A stretch of 64,000 bases of DNA. It comes from Ustulina deusta (taxonomy: Eukaryota > Ascomycota > Sordariomycetes > Xylariales > Xylariaceae). Position 1 is the first letter of the stretch. Each line of letters begins with the position of its first letter. Positions 10,383 through 22,615 of the stretch are shown piece by piece. The notes under the pieces were generated by a model. That model did not search any database. It was not told the origin of the DNA and worked only from the letters and a program-made list of their open reading frames with translations. Position numbers and translations under genes: made by a program. Where the stretch lies: assembly GCA_023159155.1 (NCBI GenBank), contig JAJNNX010000014.1:930001-994000 (forward strand), given 5' to 3'.

Positions 10383-12845
10383 CTAGAATAAGAAAAGCAT
10401 AGAAAGAAGCGTGAAGAACAGCGACCCGAGACCCGACGTGGCGCTTCCACGAGCGCCGGCCGTTGCCAGCGGTGTCGGCGAAGTGAAGGTGGCCGATGGC
10501 ACCGTCGCCGGTATCGTGGAGTTGCCGGTCGTGGTCACTGTCGCCGCCGAACTAGTTACGGGTGAGAAAGTGCTGCTTGCTTGCGCAGAAGTGGACGGGG
10601 ATAGCGTCGTTGATTCTGTGGATGATTCCGTGGACGACTCCGTAGATGACTCCGTAGACGACTCCGTGGACGACTCCGATGAGACTGGTGGAATCGATAT
10701 GGGGATCGTGGTTGATGCTGGCGCCACACCAGCTATTGTTGTCACTGCTCCTGTGCTGGATACCTCGCTCAGCCCACCGCCACCGCTGTTGGCAGGAGTG
10801 GGATTGGTTGGATCACAATAGTTGATCCATTGGGCAAGATTTGGCGTCAGGTAGTCTCTCTTCGACAGCTGTGCGTCATCGGCGTGCTTATTGATACAGT
10901 TTTGGCATGCGTCGTAATTGCGTCTGAAAGCAGAATTAGGATCGCACAGCTCTGGGGATTTCCCTACACTTTGAGCGACCAAGTTGGCGGCATTGCACGA
11001 ATCGTAGCATATGGGTGGTAGTATAGGTCCTCGTTTCGAGAGTATAAAGGATCTAGGGCGCCTCGGTTTCGATGTGGGATATGCCGTCTCTGTTGTTGAC
11101 GCTGGATAAGCAGTCAAGCCAGGTTGAGATCCCCAGTTGCCGGTAGAAATAGTCGTGGGAACGCCGCTGATGGTAGTTTGGACATATTCAATCTCGAAGA
11201 TATCATCGCTGAGCCCGAAGGCGGCAGGTGCAAGATTAAAGTACCCTTCGCTAGGGGGGTAATAACTTGTTTCGTTATCATGCCACATAACCTTCGTGTA
11301 TGGAGGCGAAGCGTTACACCAAATCGGATTCTCACAGACATACGATACATCGGGTAGATCCGCATAGACATTACAGCCGTCTGGCTTTGGCTTATTGCAA
11401 ACTGTCCCGGGTGGACAGCCCCATGTCAGGTCCGATTTGGGATTGGGGGGAGGGACAACTGCCCCAGCACTATTCGTCGGAATAGGGCACGTGCTCACAG
11501 CTGTAATAACAGATATGGTTGTCACCGTAACTGGAGGAATCGTAGTGGTAGCAGTATTTGTTACTATATCTGTGATGGTTTGCGTAATATTCCTTGTAAC
11601 TTCGACCTCAGTTGTGTATGTTGTAGGAATGTATTCCGTTGTTGTCGATGTAAAATTATATATAATTGTTGTAGGTACGAAGGTAGTTATGGTTACCATC
11701 GAGGTGGCTGTTGTTGGCACTACTGTAGTGTATGTTGTTGTCATAGTATTAGTAACAGTAGTAGTATCAGTCGTAGTAGCAGTATCGGTTGTAGTAGCAG
11801 TATTAGTTGTAGTGGCAGTATCGGTCGTAGTGGCTGTATCGGTTGTAGTAGCAGTATCGGTCGTAGTGGCCGTATCGGTCGTAGTAGCAGTATCGGTCGT
11901 AGTAGTAGTATCAGTCGCGGTAGTAGTATCAGTTGCAGTAGTAGTATCAGTCGCGGTAGTAGTATTAGTTGCGGTGGTAGTATCAGTCACGGTAATAGTA
12001 TCAGTTGCAGTAGTAGTATCAGTTGCGGTGGTAGTATCAGTTGTAGTGGTAGTATCAGTCGCGGTGATAGTATCAGTCGCGGTAGTAGTATCAGTTGCAG
12101 TAATAGTATTAGTCGCGGTGGTAGTATTAGTCGCAGTAGTAGTATCAGTCGCGGTAGTAGTATCAGTCGCAGTAATAGTATCAGTCGCGGTGGTAGTATC
12201 AGTCGCGGTGGTAGTATCAGTCGTAGTGGTAGTATCAGTTTTGGTAGTAGTATCAGTCTTGGTAGTGGTAGTCTTGTCCGTCACTGTATGGTCCAACGTT
12301 TTAGTTATAGTGATTGGCTTTGTGACTGTCGCTGTGATAGTTGTAGGTATCCCTATCGTGATTGTGATACACACTGTCCCCCAGCCGTACCACTTTGTAG
12401 AGCATGATATGGAAGAGGTAGGATATGACTAGAGCTAGGTCAGATGAAATGATCATGTTACCGGAGCGTGTTCTAGACGTACCCAATCTGTGATATCGCT
12501 AACTACCTCAGTGACCTGTTGTGTTGACGTCTCTTCACTAATGATGGATATCGTAACTTCATTTGTAACTGTAATCGTATGGTCCTCTGTCACCGTCTGC
12601 CCATAGCTATAGTAGAAGGACTCGGAAACGGTAGAAGTGCCACTACCCCTAAAATAAGCATATACCCTTGATGTAAGGTATCGATCTTAGAGGCATACTT
12701 ACTAGCTTGTTATAGTCTCAGTTTCAGTCTCGGTAACAGTATAAGGCTCAAGAGAGTAGCATTGATTCTGCTCAATGCTGGTTTCATTCGACAACGACGC
12801 GAGCGCAACTGCCGCCCCGATCGAGAGCCAGTACACGAGAATCAT
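10383..12845 (-). CDS. Thr-rich hexapeptide-repeat cell-surface glycoprotein, predicted GPI-anchored
   Basis: Exons: 12703-12845, 12483-12642 and 10383-12428, giving 782 codons. Seen in order: a hydrophobic signal-like N terminus (MILVYWLSIGAAVALAS); a Thr-rich lead; about 29 tandem six-residue units of the TTTATD / TATTTD type (roughly 11755-12275, 18-nt DNA period); a Thr/Val/Ile-rich stretch; a Cys-containing region (about 11400 down to 10815) with GCPPGTVC and several spaced Cys; a five-fold SSTE repeat (10610-10680, 12-nt period); and a hydrophobic C-terminal tail after a small-residue site (GARGSATSG), as in GPI-attachment signals. Such features suit a heavily O-mannosylated wall or adhesin-like protein; that role is inferred. 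No specific family recognised. Exon 2 acceptor choice (AG at 12644-12643) is set by frame, because the nearer AG gives an immediate stop. The gene is divergent from the kelch protein gene. Confidence 0.75.
10605..10682. repeat. 12-bp tandem repeat encoding SSTE units
   Basis: Five to six copies of a GACTCCGTNGAN-like 12-mer in the 3' part of the glycoprotein gene, giving repeated Ser-Ser-Thr-Glu on the minus strand just upstream of the Ser/Thr-rich stalk. Confidence 0.85.
11755..12275. repeat. 18-bp tandem array encoding about 29 Thr-rich hexapeptides
   Basis: Imperfect 18-bp units, mostly GTAGTAGCAGTATCG-like on the plus strand, lie within the surface glycoprotein exon. Encoded units fall into two blocks: TTTATD-type in the N-terminal part and TATTTD-type in the C-terminal part. 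Third-position changes are frequent, so the array is old enough to have diverged. It also creates long open frames on the opposite strand. Confidence 0.9.
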
Positions 12846-15737
12846 AATGAAGCGATTGAGGGACCCAACCGAATGGGCGTGGTTGGACTTTGATTATTCC
12901 AAACGAAGGTTGAAGTTGATCTTGTAGTGCGTCTTGAACGAGCGAGTTCCGCGAGAATAACTCAGTGCTGTGTAAAGACAAGCGCCCTGCTAAGCTCAAT
13001 GGCCCTTAATAGCACTAAATCTCAATTGGAAACAAGAGAAGGCTTGTTACGGCCCTTGGCTAGAATCCCACGAGACTTGTCGTGCTAACTAGGAGGGTTA
13101 CAGAGCTAGTTGGAGAGCTTCTCTAGAGCTCCTATTGCGGTCCTTACTCTGAGCTCGTAGCCAAAAGCTGATGCTAGCCGATGCCTGCTTCAATTAACGA
13201 AGCTCATAGGTGCCTTAACAAGCGAGAGTCGTGCCAATTGCAACACCGCAGCCGCAAGAAGATCACTCAATGTAAACGAATGCGAGGACTCGGCGGGAGC
13301 TTCGGTTTTCAAGAAAACGAGGGGCAAGCTGGACAAGGCTGAGGACTAAAAGGGAGGAAGCATACGTGAATATACGAGCAGCCAAGCCAGGGTAATTGAG
13401 CTCCCCAAGCAAGCTCACAGCTCTCGACGGAAGACCCCTCCACTCGCATCTTCTGGAGTTGATGGAACAACCGATCCCTGCAAGGAAGAGGAGATCTACT
13501 GTAGCTGTGAGCAATCCTGGTTAGCATGCATCGTCGCGTAACACACAAGTCCCATCACCCTACAGTAGTCCGATTTTGCACTCCCAGTCGCCGGGACAAG
13601 CGGCTGAGTCTCTATCTACAGTAGTTGAAGCTACCTGGTCACAACCCATACAGAATCCAAGTCTAGTTGGCAGCGTAAGGAAGACCGAGACAATCTGAGT
13701 CAGAGAGGCAGCAAAAGCTGAACTGAGATGTCGAGAGAAGCTTTCGGTCGTGAGATGGGACAAGGCTCGGGACGTGTTAATTTGCCCGCCTTGCTTGTTA
13801 CATACAGCTGCCAAATGACTTTTGCCGCGAGAGGGTTGCAGCACAAGCTTGCCAAGAGCGGGACAATGAGCTTGGTAACACTAAGATTGACATTGCACAG
13901 AAGGTTGGAGTAGGTAAGAGGTCTCGCATTCTCTGCCATGAGAGCTCCCTGTCGCCTCAGCAGGTCGTGGAGGGTCCACGACTTTCCAAATACGGCAATC
14001 TGTCTCGACCCAGAAGACGGACAGGCGTATAAGCTGCTCCGGGATTCGGATACGATTCCCTACAAGTACACAGGCTTACCAGATGCGACAGTCAGGGCCG
14101 AGGAAGTGTGCGTGCATATGCAAGACGTCCGGTCTATTGAATAACAAGCATGAGAAGCAGGGGTTTGGACGACGCAAGTGGTCAGCCAGGATGTGGTGCA
14201 ACGACGGAACCGCCTATCGTCTCTTCTAGAGCGCGCACCTTGCTCGGGCGACCACACTACACAGACGACGACGGGGCTCAATGTCACGTATTGCTCGTCT
14301 TGCCCGCGCGATGTGGGTGAAGATGGGATCAGGCCATGAGCTTAATATCGCGTATCCGTATGTACGCAGTGCACTATACTGTAGAACCAGAAGAACTGTG
14401 TGTTGGCACAACCCTATCCCAGTCGCCAAGGGGCATTGCTATGCTGCCAGTGAGGTCGCCGACATCAGCCACCTCCACTAGATAGCTGCCCCAGTACAAG
14501 GCTCTCTGTCTCTCTCTCCGCCTCTCTCTGCCTTTCTTTCTTTGAGATTTTCGATTGGTCGAGACATTGCCGATCACGGGCAGAGCTCGGGAGATACTGT
14601 TGGTATGCCAGGGACCCAGTGCCGGCAGACTGCAAGCGATAAATGCTGGCCAGTCATGATATATACTGGAGATGAGCGACACGTATTTGTGTTACCAACG
14701 GGACAGTCTTGGAGCTTGCGGCTAAGCTACCACACTATCTATTCAAATCGCCCACTGTCCATATCAGCTCGTATTAGCCTGACCAGGTTCTGGCCGTTTT
14801 CGCGGCGGCGTGTCCCCATCACCAACGTCAGCACGCATTCTCTCGCTCTCGGTAGGACCAAGGGGAAGCCACAGCAAGACGGCCTGCCAATACCTACCTA
14901 AGCTTAGGGTATGTGGACACGTCTAACTAAGACTGATCTTTATCTCTAGTGTACTCAAGGCAGGTATATGCGCTTACAGTGGTAGGTAGGTATACAGCCC
15001 TGCATCCAGATTGTCTCTATTTCTCCATGGAAGTATTTGTTGGATGGTGCAGCAGTGAAGAGATAGAAGCGGGGTAAGTCTTGGCGACCCATGAATTAGG
15101 TACTAGGTAGTAACCCCGTATTGATGAACATGTATTACAAAAGTCTCTTGAGGCCCAGGTTGTGGTTTATTATCGCTAATGGGTGATGAGACTCGACGGG
15201 CTTAAAAAACAGCAACAAAAACACATTCGTGCTAGAGCTCCTTGATGTGTACCTCCTACCTAGGTAAGTAAAAATAAAACTATTTAGTACAGGTAAAAGA
15301 GCAGAAATACCTAATATGACCGTTAGCGGTATACCTTATACCTTATGAATAAGGTGCCTATTCTAACCTCAAAGGGTAAGGAGCCAAGCCCAACGGGAGA
15401 TACCTAGGCCTTAGATAGTGGAGATTATCACACTAGGGACCTACCTACCTAGCCGAAAGCCTTGGGAGGTCTGACTTCTGGGACTTTCCCAGTAATTTCA
15501 TTGGTCAGGGCCACAAGACACATGCGGTGGCTCTGCGAGTCTGACTTCTGCTGATACTTTGCAATACCAAGAACGGAATCAAATACCGCTCTGCCATCAG
15601 GCTGCCTTCTCTGTACTACCTTCCAACTTTAAGGACAGCAACACCGCCGAAGAACGCAAGAGAGGCTCCTGGTGAACTACATAAGTTGAGGGAAAACAAG
15701 ATCTCCCTATCCCTTTTCTGGCTTTGTCCTCTCAAAC
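12846..15737. other. Long intergenic region upstream of the surface glycoprotein
   Basis: About 2.9 kb with no convincing coding exons: the open frames here are short, overlap on both strands and show no family features. It is the 5' flank of the glycoprotein gene. A CT-rich tract lies at about 14507-14542. TACCTA/TAGGTA palindromes become frequent from about 14885 to 15450. It could be a long regulatory region or decayed sequence; the bases alone do not decide. Confidence 0.5.
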
Positions 15738-16203
15738 ATGGCTTCTGCCCAGACCCTCAAACCCGCTTGGGAGAATATGCCTGGAGATGCCAATAAAGTA
15801 CAATACTTTGTGGATGTTCGTCTACAAATTGCCCCTCTCCAGGCACGTAGCGCAGTAGGTATTGTGTCTACTCTTAGCTGGAGGAGGTTGACATTCACGG
15901 ACCATGGCCGAGTGACCAACCCCTCTTCAACCCATCAGCAGCAGCTGTGCCCACAATCATCCGCACGACAACCAACAACCCCAGGTTCCTCTGCAGCAAG
16001 GGGTTGAGCACCCAATGGGAGAACCCGTAGATAGTTCTCAACCTGTAAGACATGTCAACGCCGCCATTTCGACTACAGTAGTACTCCTACTGTATGTGAT
16101 GATAGGCTCGTCTGCTCACGCTTGGCTATTTTAGTTTGTGCGTCCACCCCCTCCAACTATATGGAGCTTTCCTATTGGGGGAACTCTTCCCGGTTGGGTT
16201 TAA
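15738..16203 (+). CDS. Candidate small three-exon gene, unknown function
   Basis: Weak candidate. An ATG in good context (AAACATGGCT) opens a 39-codon exon, 15738-15854, with GTAGGT following. An in-phase exon 15997-16044 follows a CTGCAG acceptor and ends at GTAAGA. A third exon 16135-16203 follows TTTTAG and ends in TAA. The joined frame would be 77 residues with a proline-rich C-terminal part (FVRPPPPTIWSFPIGG, then LPGWV). The last junction is the best supported (GTAAGA donor, TTTTAG acceptor, frame kept). The first is less clear, since exon 1 can also read on to a stop at about 16007. No signal peptide or known domain. It could be a chance open frame or the remnant of a longer gene. Confidence 0.3.
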
Positions 16204-17232
16204 ATGCCAGTATATCGGTTGCTGACTTGTACTTGCAGTCAGATCTCCGCGCTGTATTGCGACATGCCAGGGCAACATCGTCGTCTTGGCGCCTTAGACT
16301 CCCGTCGCCACTCAGAACAAGTTCTTCCAACTCGGTACCAGTATCTATGCGAGTACATGTGTGGTTTGAATTGCTCCCTCGCGTGCTGTGGAGCTAATCC
16401 AAACAGGCTCGCGCCTGACAATGATCGGGCTCTATGGACGGTTTTCTTCTTAAAGTTAACACGTATAGTATACCACCCGAAGAGCATGGATTACAGTCGA
16501 TAAGGCTGAGAATACCCCTAGCTTGGGAATATTTTAAAGAGAATACGACTACCACGCAGGTAGTTGGGCTACTTCCCTAAAAGGCACCTTGACAGACTCA
16601 TTCAAGTCGAATGAGACGCCATCTGCCTCCACCCCGGAACAATATAGCCTTTCCGCTTACTCTCTCGTTCATGGCCTCGGCTTATCGGTGGTAGGCGAAC
16701 GGTCTTCTTATAGGTGGTGTGGCAGTCTAGCTTGCATAGATCAGCGGCTTAAACATTGCATGGGAACTATCAACATATTGTTGTATCAATTGTCAACTGA
16801 CAGACTGGGGTTGACGGGCTGGTTGAACCTCAAGTCTTTCGAAGCCTTCCTTATCCTCCAACTGCCTTTTGCCATTTCTTCCCTTGTTTGGTGCGGGGCC
16901 GCCCTATGAGCTTCTCGGTCGTCGCCTATCCCAATAACGAGCTGACCAAATCCGTCTTGCTCTCTGCTTCCTTGAGTCGATGTCCTGTCTCTGGGCCTCC
17001 GGCTGTGATATCATCGACAATTTGACTCGAGGTCGTCATTGATATACCCTTTTGAATTCTCAAGCCAAGGTCTGTTGTCACAATATTGCAGCTGTCTATC
17101 GCGTGAGCTTCATTCCCAGCGCTTGTTCTCCATATGATGGAATGAACTTAGCTGGCCACCCTGTTACATTTTCTTAATTAGCTTTTATATTCTGTTACTA
17201 CAGCAGAAGATAACACGGTATCCGCGTACAAG
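16204..17232. other. Intergenic, promoter side of the kelch gene
   Basis: About 1 kb upstream of the kelch protein start. Open frames are short and without features. No repeat or RNA gene seen. Confidence 0.5.
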
Positions 17233-20030
17233 ATGTATCGGGCTAGCATACTCGTTACCGCGCTTGTCGCTGGCTTCCCATCATGGATTAACGGCCAACA
17301 ATCAGGATGGGTCGGAAACCAGGTGAACGCCACAATGTGTTTCTGGAAGCAGCTTCGAGGTACGCTGCCTCCGTTTAGCGTCTTTCGAAAACGTAGTTTT
17401 AATGCTAATCTACGAACAGCGGCACAGCTGAATGACACAGTTTACATGGATGGCGGTTTCCTCTATTGGGCATCAGGGCTTGCAGATGGCAGCCTTGGTC
17501 CTCCGGAGGAAGATGGTGAGTAGTCTTGATATCCTAAGAAAACCTCTATCCTCGTCTCACATCTTTATAGGTAATCCGCTAGGGCTCATATATACACTGA
17601 ACTTCAGCATCCCATTCGACTCTAGCACCAACGTCAGCAGCATCTTAGGGACGATATCCAAAGCCCCAAATAATGGTGCCGCCAATAATTTGGCGCCAAA
17701 CTACCTCGATGGTGCAATGCTTGCTAATGATCATGAGTTCTTCCTTTATGGCGGTTTGCTCCTGGATAACGACGCTTATCCTCCTCCGGATGGCGATAAT
17801 GTGCTGTCCTACCAAGTCTCTGACTACGGTGTAAAGAAAGAGGGCTTCCGCCCGAGTTTCCTTAACGCTAAACTACCTAATGGTATGACTCGATATGTCA
17901 CATATGGTGGTGCTGCCAACGCTCCCTCCGAGAACAAGGCATGGTATTTTGGGGGATCTCGATCGCCATCATGGGGTCCGATTTACCTACCAGACTCGAA
18001 CAACTCCACCAATCCACACGATGTTTCTGACACCCTTATCACTCTCGATCTCAGCAAACAACAATCGGAGAAGTGGTCCAATAGCACCCTCCAGGACGGA
18101 ATTTCAAGCCGAGCAAATCCCTCAGTAGTGTGGGTACCTGTGGGAGAACAGGGAATACTAGTGGTCCTAGGAGGTGTTTCTTACCCTGAATACAGCACTG
18201 CGAGTCACGAATCACCGAATGAAGCTCAAAGTGTAAGTTACATGCGATGCCAGGTGACTAGCAAATAACTAATCCGAGAAGAAAAAAGACAGCCCGGGCT
18301 ATATGGCTAATATTGACGTATACGATATTGCTGGCGGTAAATGGTATCAGCAGCCGACTGAAGAAGCGCCCCCTGCATTGGCCATGGGCTGTGCCGTGGT
18401 CGCAACGGCTCAGGACTTCTCGAGTTACAATATCTACTACTACGGTGGGTTCGACGGGCTTAACGAGTACGATGACTTCAACGATGACGTATGGGTTCTG
18501 TCACTGCCGTCCTTCATGTGGAAGCAATTTCCCTCGGACAGAAAGAACTACGGTCGTGCTGGCCACCAATGTTTGATGCCATACCCGGACCAGATGGTAA
18601 CTGTGGGAGGATTTGGATCTGTGAAAGGAGGCCTGACATGTCTTCCTGGCAGTATCCTTCAAGTCTTCAACCTCACCGAGGGAAAATGGCTTAGCTCATA
18701 TGATCCGAACAGCTGGAACATGTATGGCGTCCCCGAGATGATCCATCTTACGATTGGCGGCGACTACACTGGTGGTGCTACTATCACTACTCCACCAAGC
18801 GGCTGGGCCACGCAAGGGCTCGGGAGCGTTTTTGCCACAACGTATCCTGCCTCTAAAATAACACCCAATTATCCTTATAGCTCTCAGGGTCCGGCAAATG
18901 AAACCAGGGGCTCATGGAGCGGCGACAAGGGGGGAGGAGGAGGTACTCCATCTTGGGTTGCGCCAGTCCTAGGTGTAGTGCTTGGCCTCGTCTTTGTCAC
19001 GGTTATCGTGGTGGGCATTCTGCTCTACCGAAGGCGGAACCTATTCTCAAGGAAGAACGGTAGAAGCGATAGCCCGACAGAGGACTACTTCCATTATATT
19101 CTGAAATGGCTAAATGGTACCCCTAACAAGGCACAGACTGTCACTACAGATGGCCCCAACAGGGGTTCTGACTGCTTGGACAGCCGAAGTAATACACCAA
19201 TGCTCTCAGGAGGCTGCACCTCCCTATCCCCCAGTCCCGGGATGGCCCAACACGAGATGCCTGGAGACCAGCGGTTCATTGAGCTGATGGGTGAGTAACG
19301 GCTCAAATCACTTCTCCCACCCTCGTCCCTAAAACATAGCTGACAGACTCTAGACACTTCCCCCCAACCTGCAGAACTCAGTAGCGATGCCTTGTTATAT
19401 ACCGATGTGTTAACCAAACACACAAAGCTCCATTCTCCTCAATCTCCCCATTCGGGTTCGCCGCATTCAGCTCTCAAGGCACCGTCCTTCCTCACGGGCT
19501 CTGTCTCACAGGACCAGCCAAGCAGCCTCAGCTCGTCGCAGGCCGGCATGCCCCCACCCTCAGTCACAGCAACGTTAGGATTCGAGCGACCCGACTCGCC
19601 AGCCCTGGGAACCGCTAGTGCCATGCGAAGAACGCCGCCTCCAAAGCGCGACGAGGTCGTCAGTGACATGAGCCGTATAAGTGAGAAACACGTGTCGCAT
19701 CTACGCAACCTAAGCAACACAACCGTCAGCTCGACGTCGGCGCACAGCATACAGTCGATGTCACCGCCGATGCATACAGGCTTCAATAGCAGGCCCATCA
19801 GTCCGCCATTACCGAGCCCACCGAGTGCGTTCGACGACCTCGACGCCGGAGATTACGTGAGCGCCCATCAACGCCGAAATCCGACGGGACAGCAATACGG
19901 TAGCAACGCCTACGCGGGGCCCAGCCGAGTCCCAGGCACGAGCAGTAGTTTGTCGAGATTAAGCATATTCCGCGAGAACACGGACGATCTCGGTGACTCG
20001 GCGACTCAGGCAGCGCACAACACACGGTAA
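17233..20030 (+). CDS. Kelch-repeat protein with signal peptide and one transmembrane segment
   Basis: Exons: 17233-17359, 17420-17515, 17571-18232, about 18282-19290, and 19354-20030, giving about 856 codons. Seen: a signal-like N terminus (MYRASILVTALVAG, then WINGQ); an extracellular part with glycine-pair kelch motifs spaced along it (VYMDGGFLYW, FFLYGGLLL, YVTYGGAAN, IYYYGGFDG, MVTVGGFGS); Asn-rich sequons (NDT, NVS, NNST, NST); a single membrane helix at about 18958-19027 (APVLGVVLGLVFVTVIVVG) with basic RRR behind it; and a long Ser/Pro-rich cytoplasmic tail. This layout is known for a widespread class of filamentous-fungal surface kelch proteins of unclear function. Intron 1 is 60 nt and stop-free, so read-through would stay in frame. 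The acceptor before exon 4 is uncertain (AG at 18278 or 18281). It is divergent from the Thr-rich surface protein gene. Confidence 0.85.
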
Positions 20031-21273
20031 CTGGCTGGCGGACAGGCGGCGGAGTTGGAAAGGAAGAAAAGAAAGCAGATAGATGATTATGGGCGACGCA
20101 CTCTTTTTTTTCGCGATTTCTAATGATGATGAGGATGATGATGAGGATGATGATGTATTCCCCCGCCTTTCTTTCGTTCAGGGCATCCATCTATATATAT
20201 CATACATCGCGGCATATAATCCAACGGCTTATGCACAGGAGTTAAGCTAAGGGAGACGGAAATCCGGATATTGGGGTTCTGTGTGTATCCAGAACAGGAG
20301 GAAGGAAAACTAAGGAAGTTGGGTACTCGGGATAAATCTCGGTCTTTTCTATACCGTTTTGATGGGGTTTTATCGTATATATATATACATATATTTTACG
20401 CCCTACATTACATCGGGGAAAGACGGTCCTCGCAAAAGAATATGTAGATCTTCAACAGAATATTGACTGATTCTATATACCGTCTTCCGATGCGAGGCCA
20501 ACGTTGACAGATGAATTGACCCTACACCCCTCGAGCTGAAAATTGGTTGCGAGAAGCCGTCTTTTGGGGGTTTCTTGTATATTTGGTATACCATGCAACA
20601 TGCCAGCTTTGTGCTCTACTATTCGAGCTAGGACGCTCTTCGGGGTGCAAAGGTAGGTGTTTATAGTACTCGCGATATTACCACTATCTATCTAGTGCTA
20701 GGAGGTACTCACTAGGTATCACTAACCTACCAAGGTCCGTCCCTACAGGTAAGAAAAGAGTACATAAGATTCGGTTTTATGAAAACATATAAAAGCTGCG
20801 TATTGTATTTAAATATTAGGATATAAGGAAAAGACCAAGTCATCAGCTAGCTACCTCTCTTCTTTCAAGTTCAGAACTTCGCCCTAAACTCGAGGGCTCT
20901 TCAATACAACTACCAAACAGGTATAGGTGCAATGCATTGTCCAGCAGCACTTACATGCAGTGGTGCAGTGGGGACTACATACGCTAAACGCGGTTAAAGC
21001 TCGGCGTGCTGCACCGTGGCCTCTTACCTAAACCATGGCATCGACTTATCTAAGTAAGTACCTAAACCTTGGCAAGCTACCATCCATCTACCAGGCAATC
21101 ATTTAAGAGCAGGCAGGCAAGCTACCAGCTTCAACGACAACTCCCAGCACTACGAGTCCGCCGATTGGTCCCCCACACGCGCAAGACGTCCAAACGAGCA
21201 GAAAACGCTTTATATTATAGTACGGGATACCTATAGTTAATATCTGGGATTGCGCTCCGGAGAGCTGGGAAAG
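20031..21273. other. Intergenic with ATGATGAGG microsatellite
   Basis: Lies between two plus-strand genes. It holds an ATG/AGG-type repeat at about 20121-20156, AT-rich sequence at about 20340-20400, and TACCTA/TAAGTA motifs around 20690-21070. No gene seen. The last few hundred bases should hold the promoter of the Yip1-type gene. Confidence 0.55.
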
Positions 21274-22615
21274 ATGGCTGGCGCGGGCTACGATGCCGTC
21301 GTGGACATCGATGACGAGGTGAGTTGGCTACCAAGTTAGCTACCTAGCTGCCTACCTCCCCATAAAGCATCCTTCCATGTACCGTTATGCCGGGCGATTC
21401 CTCTGGCTCGGTAGCTGGTTAGGCTTTCGCGTCTATCTCTGTTGTCTCAATGCTCTTCCCGACTCCGACGACTCGGAGCTGTCGCAATCACCTACGAGCT
21501 GAATAAATGAACGAATCCAAATCTAACACCTCTCTCTCATTCACCAGGGCGACCTCGGCCACACCGATCTCCAAGAAGACCTAGAATTCCACACGTCGAC
21601 ATTCACCGACGCCTCGGCGACGGGCCGGAAATACACGCCGTCGTCGTCGTCGGGGCTCCCGCCTCCCGCGACGGCAGGGGGCGGCGGCTCGTCGGGCGCC
21701 GCCGCGTCGAAGCGGTACCTGTGGACGCTGTCGTTCTACGCGCAGTTCTTCGACGTCGACACGAGCTCCGTGCTCGCGCGCTGCTGGGCCGCCCTGTTCC
21801 CGCGCGACAACTTCCTCGACGTGCTCGAGGGGAACCCCGATCTCTACGGCCCCTTCTGGATCGCCACCACCGTCATCCTGATCCTGTTCCTCGGCGGCAC
21901 CATCAGCCAGTACCTCGCGAATAACGGCGCCGGGCCGTTCGCGTATGATTTCGAGTTGTTGAGTGGTATGTATTTCTATCGATCCCCGCTCTCTTCGTGG
22001 GGGGATACCGTCTGCTATCCTGCCGGTGTCTCTCTCTCTCTCCTCCTCCTCCTCGGTAGAATTGACGATCGAGACCATGGAACTGTCCCCTCTACATATT
22101 CTCGAGTTCTGATTTCGTCTCCGACCAAACAATTCGCTAACATGTATTTCCAACCAGGCGCCGCGGGTCTAATCTACGGCTACACGCTCGTGATCCCCGT
22201 CGTCCTCTACGGCGCGCTGCGCTACTTCGGCTCCGAGTCGGCGAACCTGCTCGAGTGCTGGGCTCTCTACGGCTACTCGAACCTGATCTGGATCCCCGTG
22301 GCCCTCATCAGCTGGTCGCCGCTCACCATCCTGAACTGGGTGTTTGTGGGCATCGGCTGGGCCGTGTCGGTAGCCTTCCTCTTGCGGAACCTATACCCCG
22401 TCCTCAGCGCCACCGACCGTCAGACGAGCAAGATCCTCCTCGTCCTCGTCGTGGCCCTGCACATGGGTCTCGCGCTCGCCATCAAGATCTTGTTCTTCGC
22501 CGCCGGTAGCCCGGTCTCGAATGACCCACACATCGGTTTTGGCAACGGGGATGGCAACAAGGATGCCGGGGGTAAAGATGGCGATGCCGGGGACGCGACA
22601 AGGGCTTTGTTTTGA
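21274..22615 (+). CDS. Yip1-domain integral membrane protein (YIPF1/2-like)
   Basis: Predicted multi-span Golgi/endosome membrane protein that would interact with Rab/Ypt GTPases, as known for the Yip1 family. Exons: 21274-21318, 21548-21965 and 22158-22615, giving 306 codons. Seen: an acidic N terminus (YDAVVDIDDE, then GDLGHTDLQEDLEFHTS), a Gly/Ser/Ala-rich linker, then YLWTLSFYAQFFDVDT, followed by about five hydrophobic segments from about residue 135 onwards (IATTVILILFLGGT, IYGYTLVIPVVLYGAL, LIWIPVALISWSPL, FVGIGWAVSVAFLLRNL, ILLVLVVALHMGLALAI). The ALYGYSNLIWIPVALI segment is typical of the family. The tail is Gly/Asp-rich. Splice checks: DDE joins GDL, and LLS-G joins AAGLIYGY. The first exon is only 45 nt. 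Both introns are long (229 and 192 nt) and CT-rich. Confidence 0.88.

Noticed and set aside
11395..12432. Long open frames on the plus strand opposite the Thr-rich repeat (345 and 275 codons, Val- and Ser-rich)
   Set aside because: They are by-products of the 18-bp array, which lacks stops in several frames. They have no start context, domain or splice support, while the minus strand has a signal peptide, GPI-type tail and introns.
21581..22153. 190-codon minus-strand frame opposite the Yip1-type gene
   Set aside because: Arg/Glu-rich shadow frame with no domain, overlapping a well-supported membrane protein exon.
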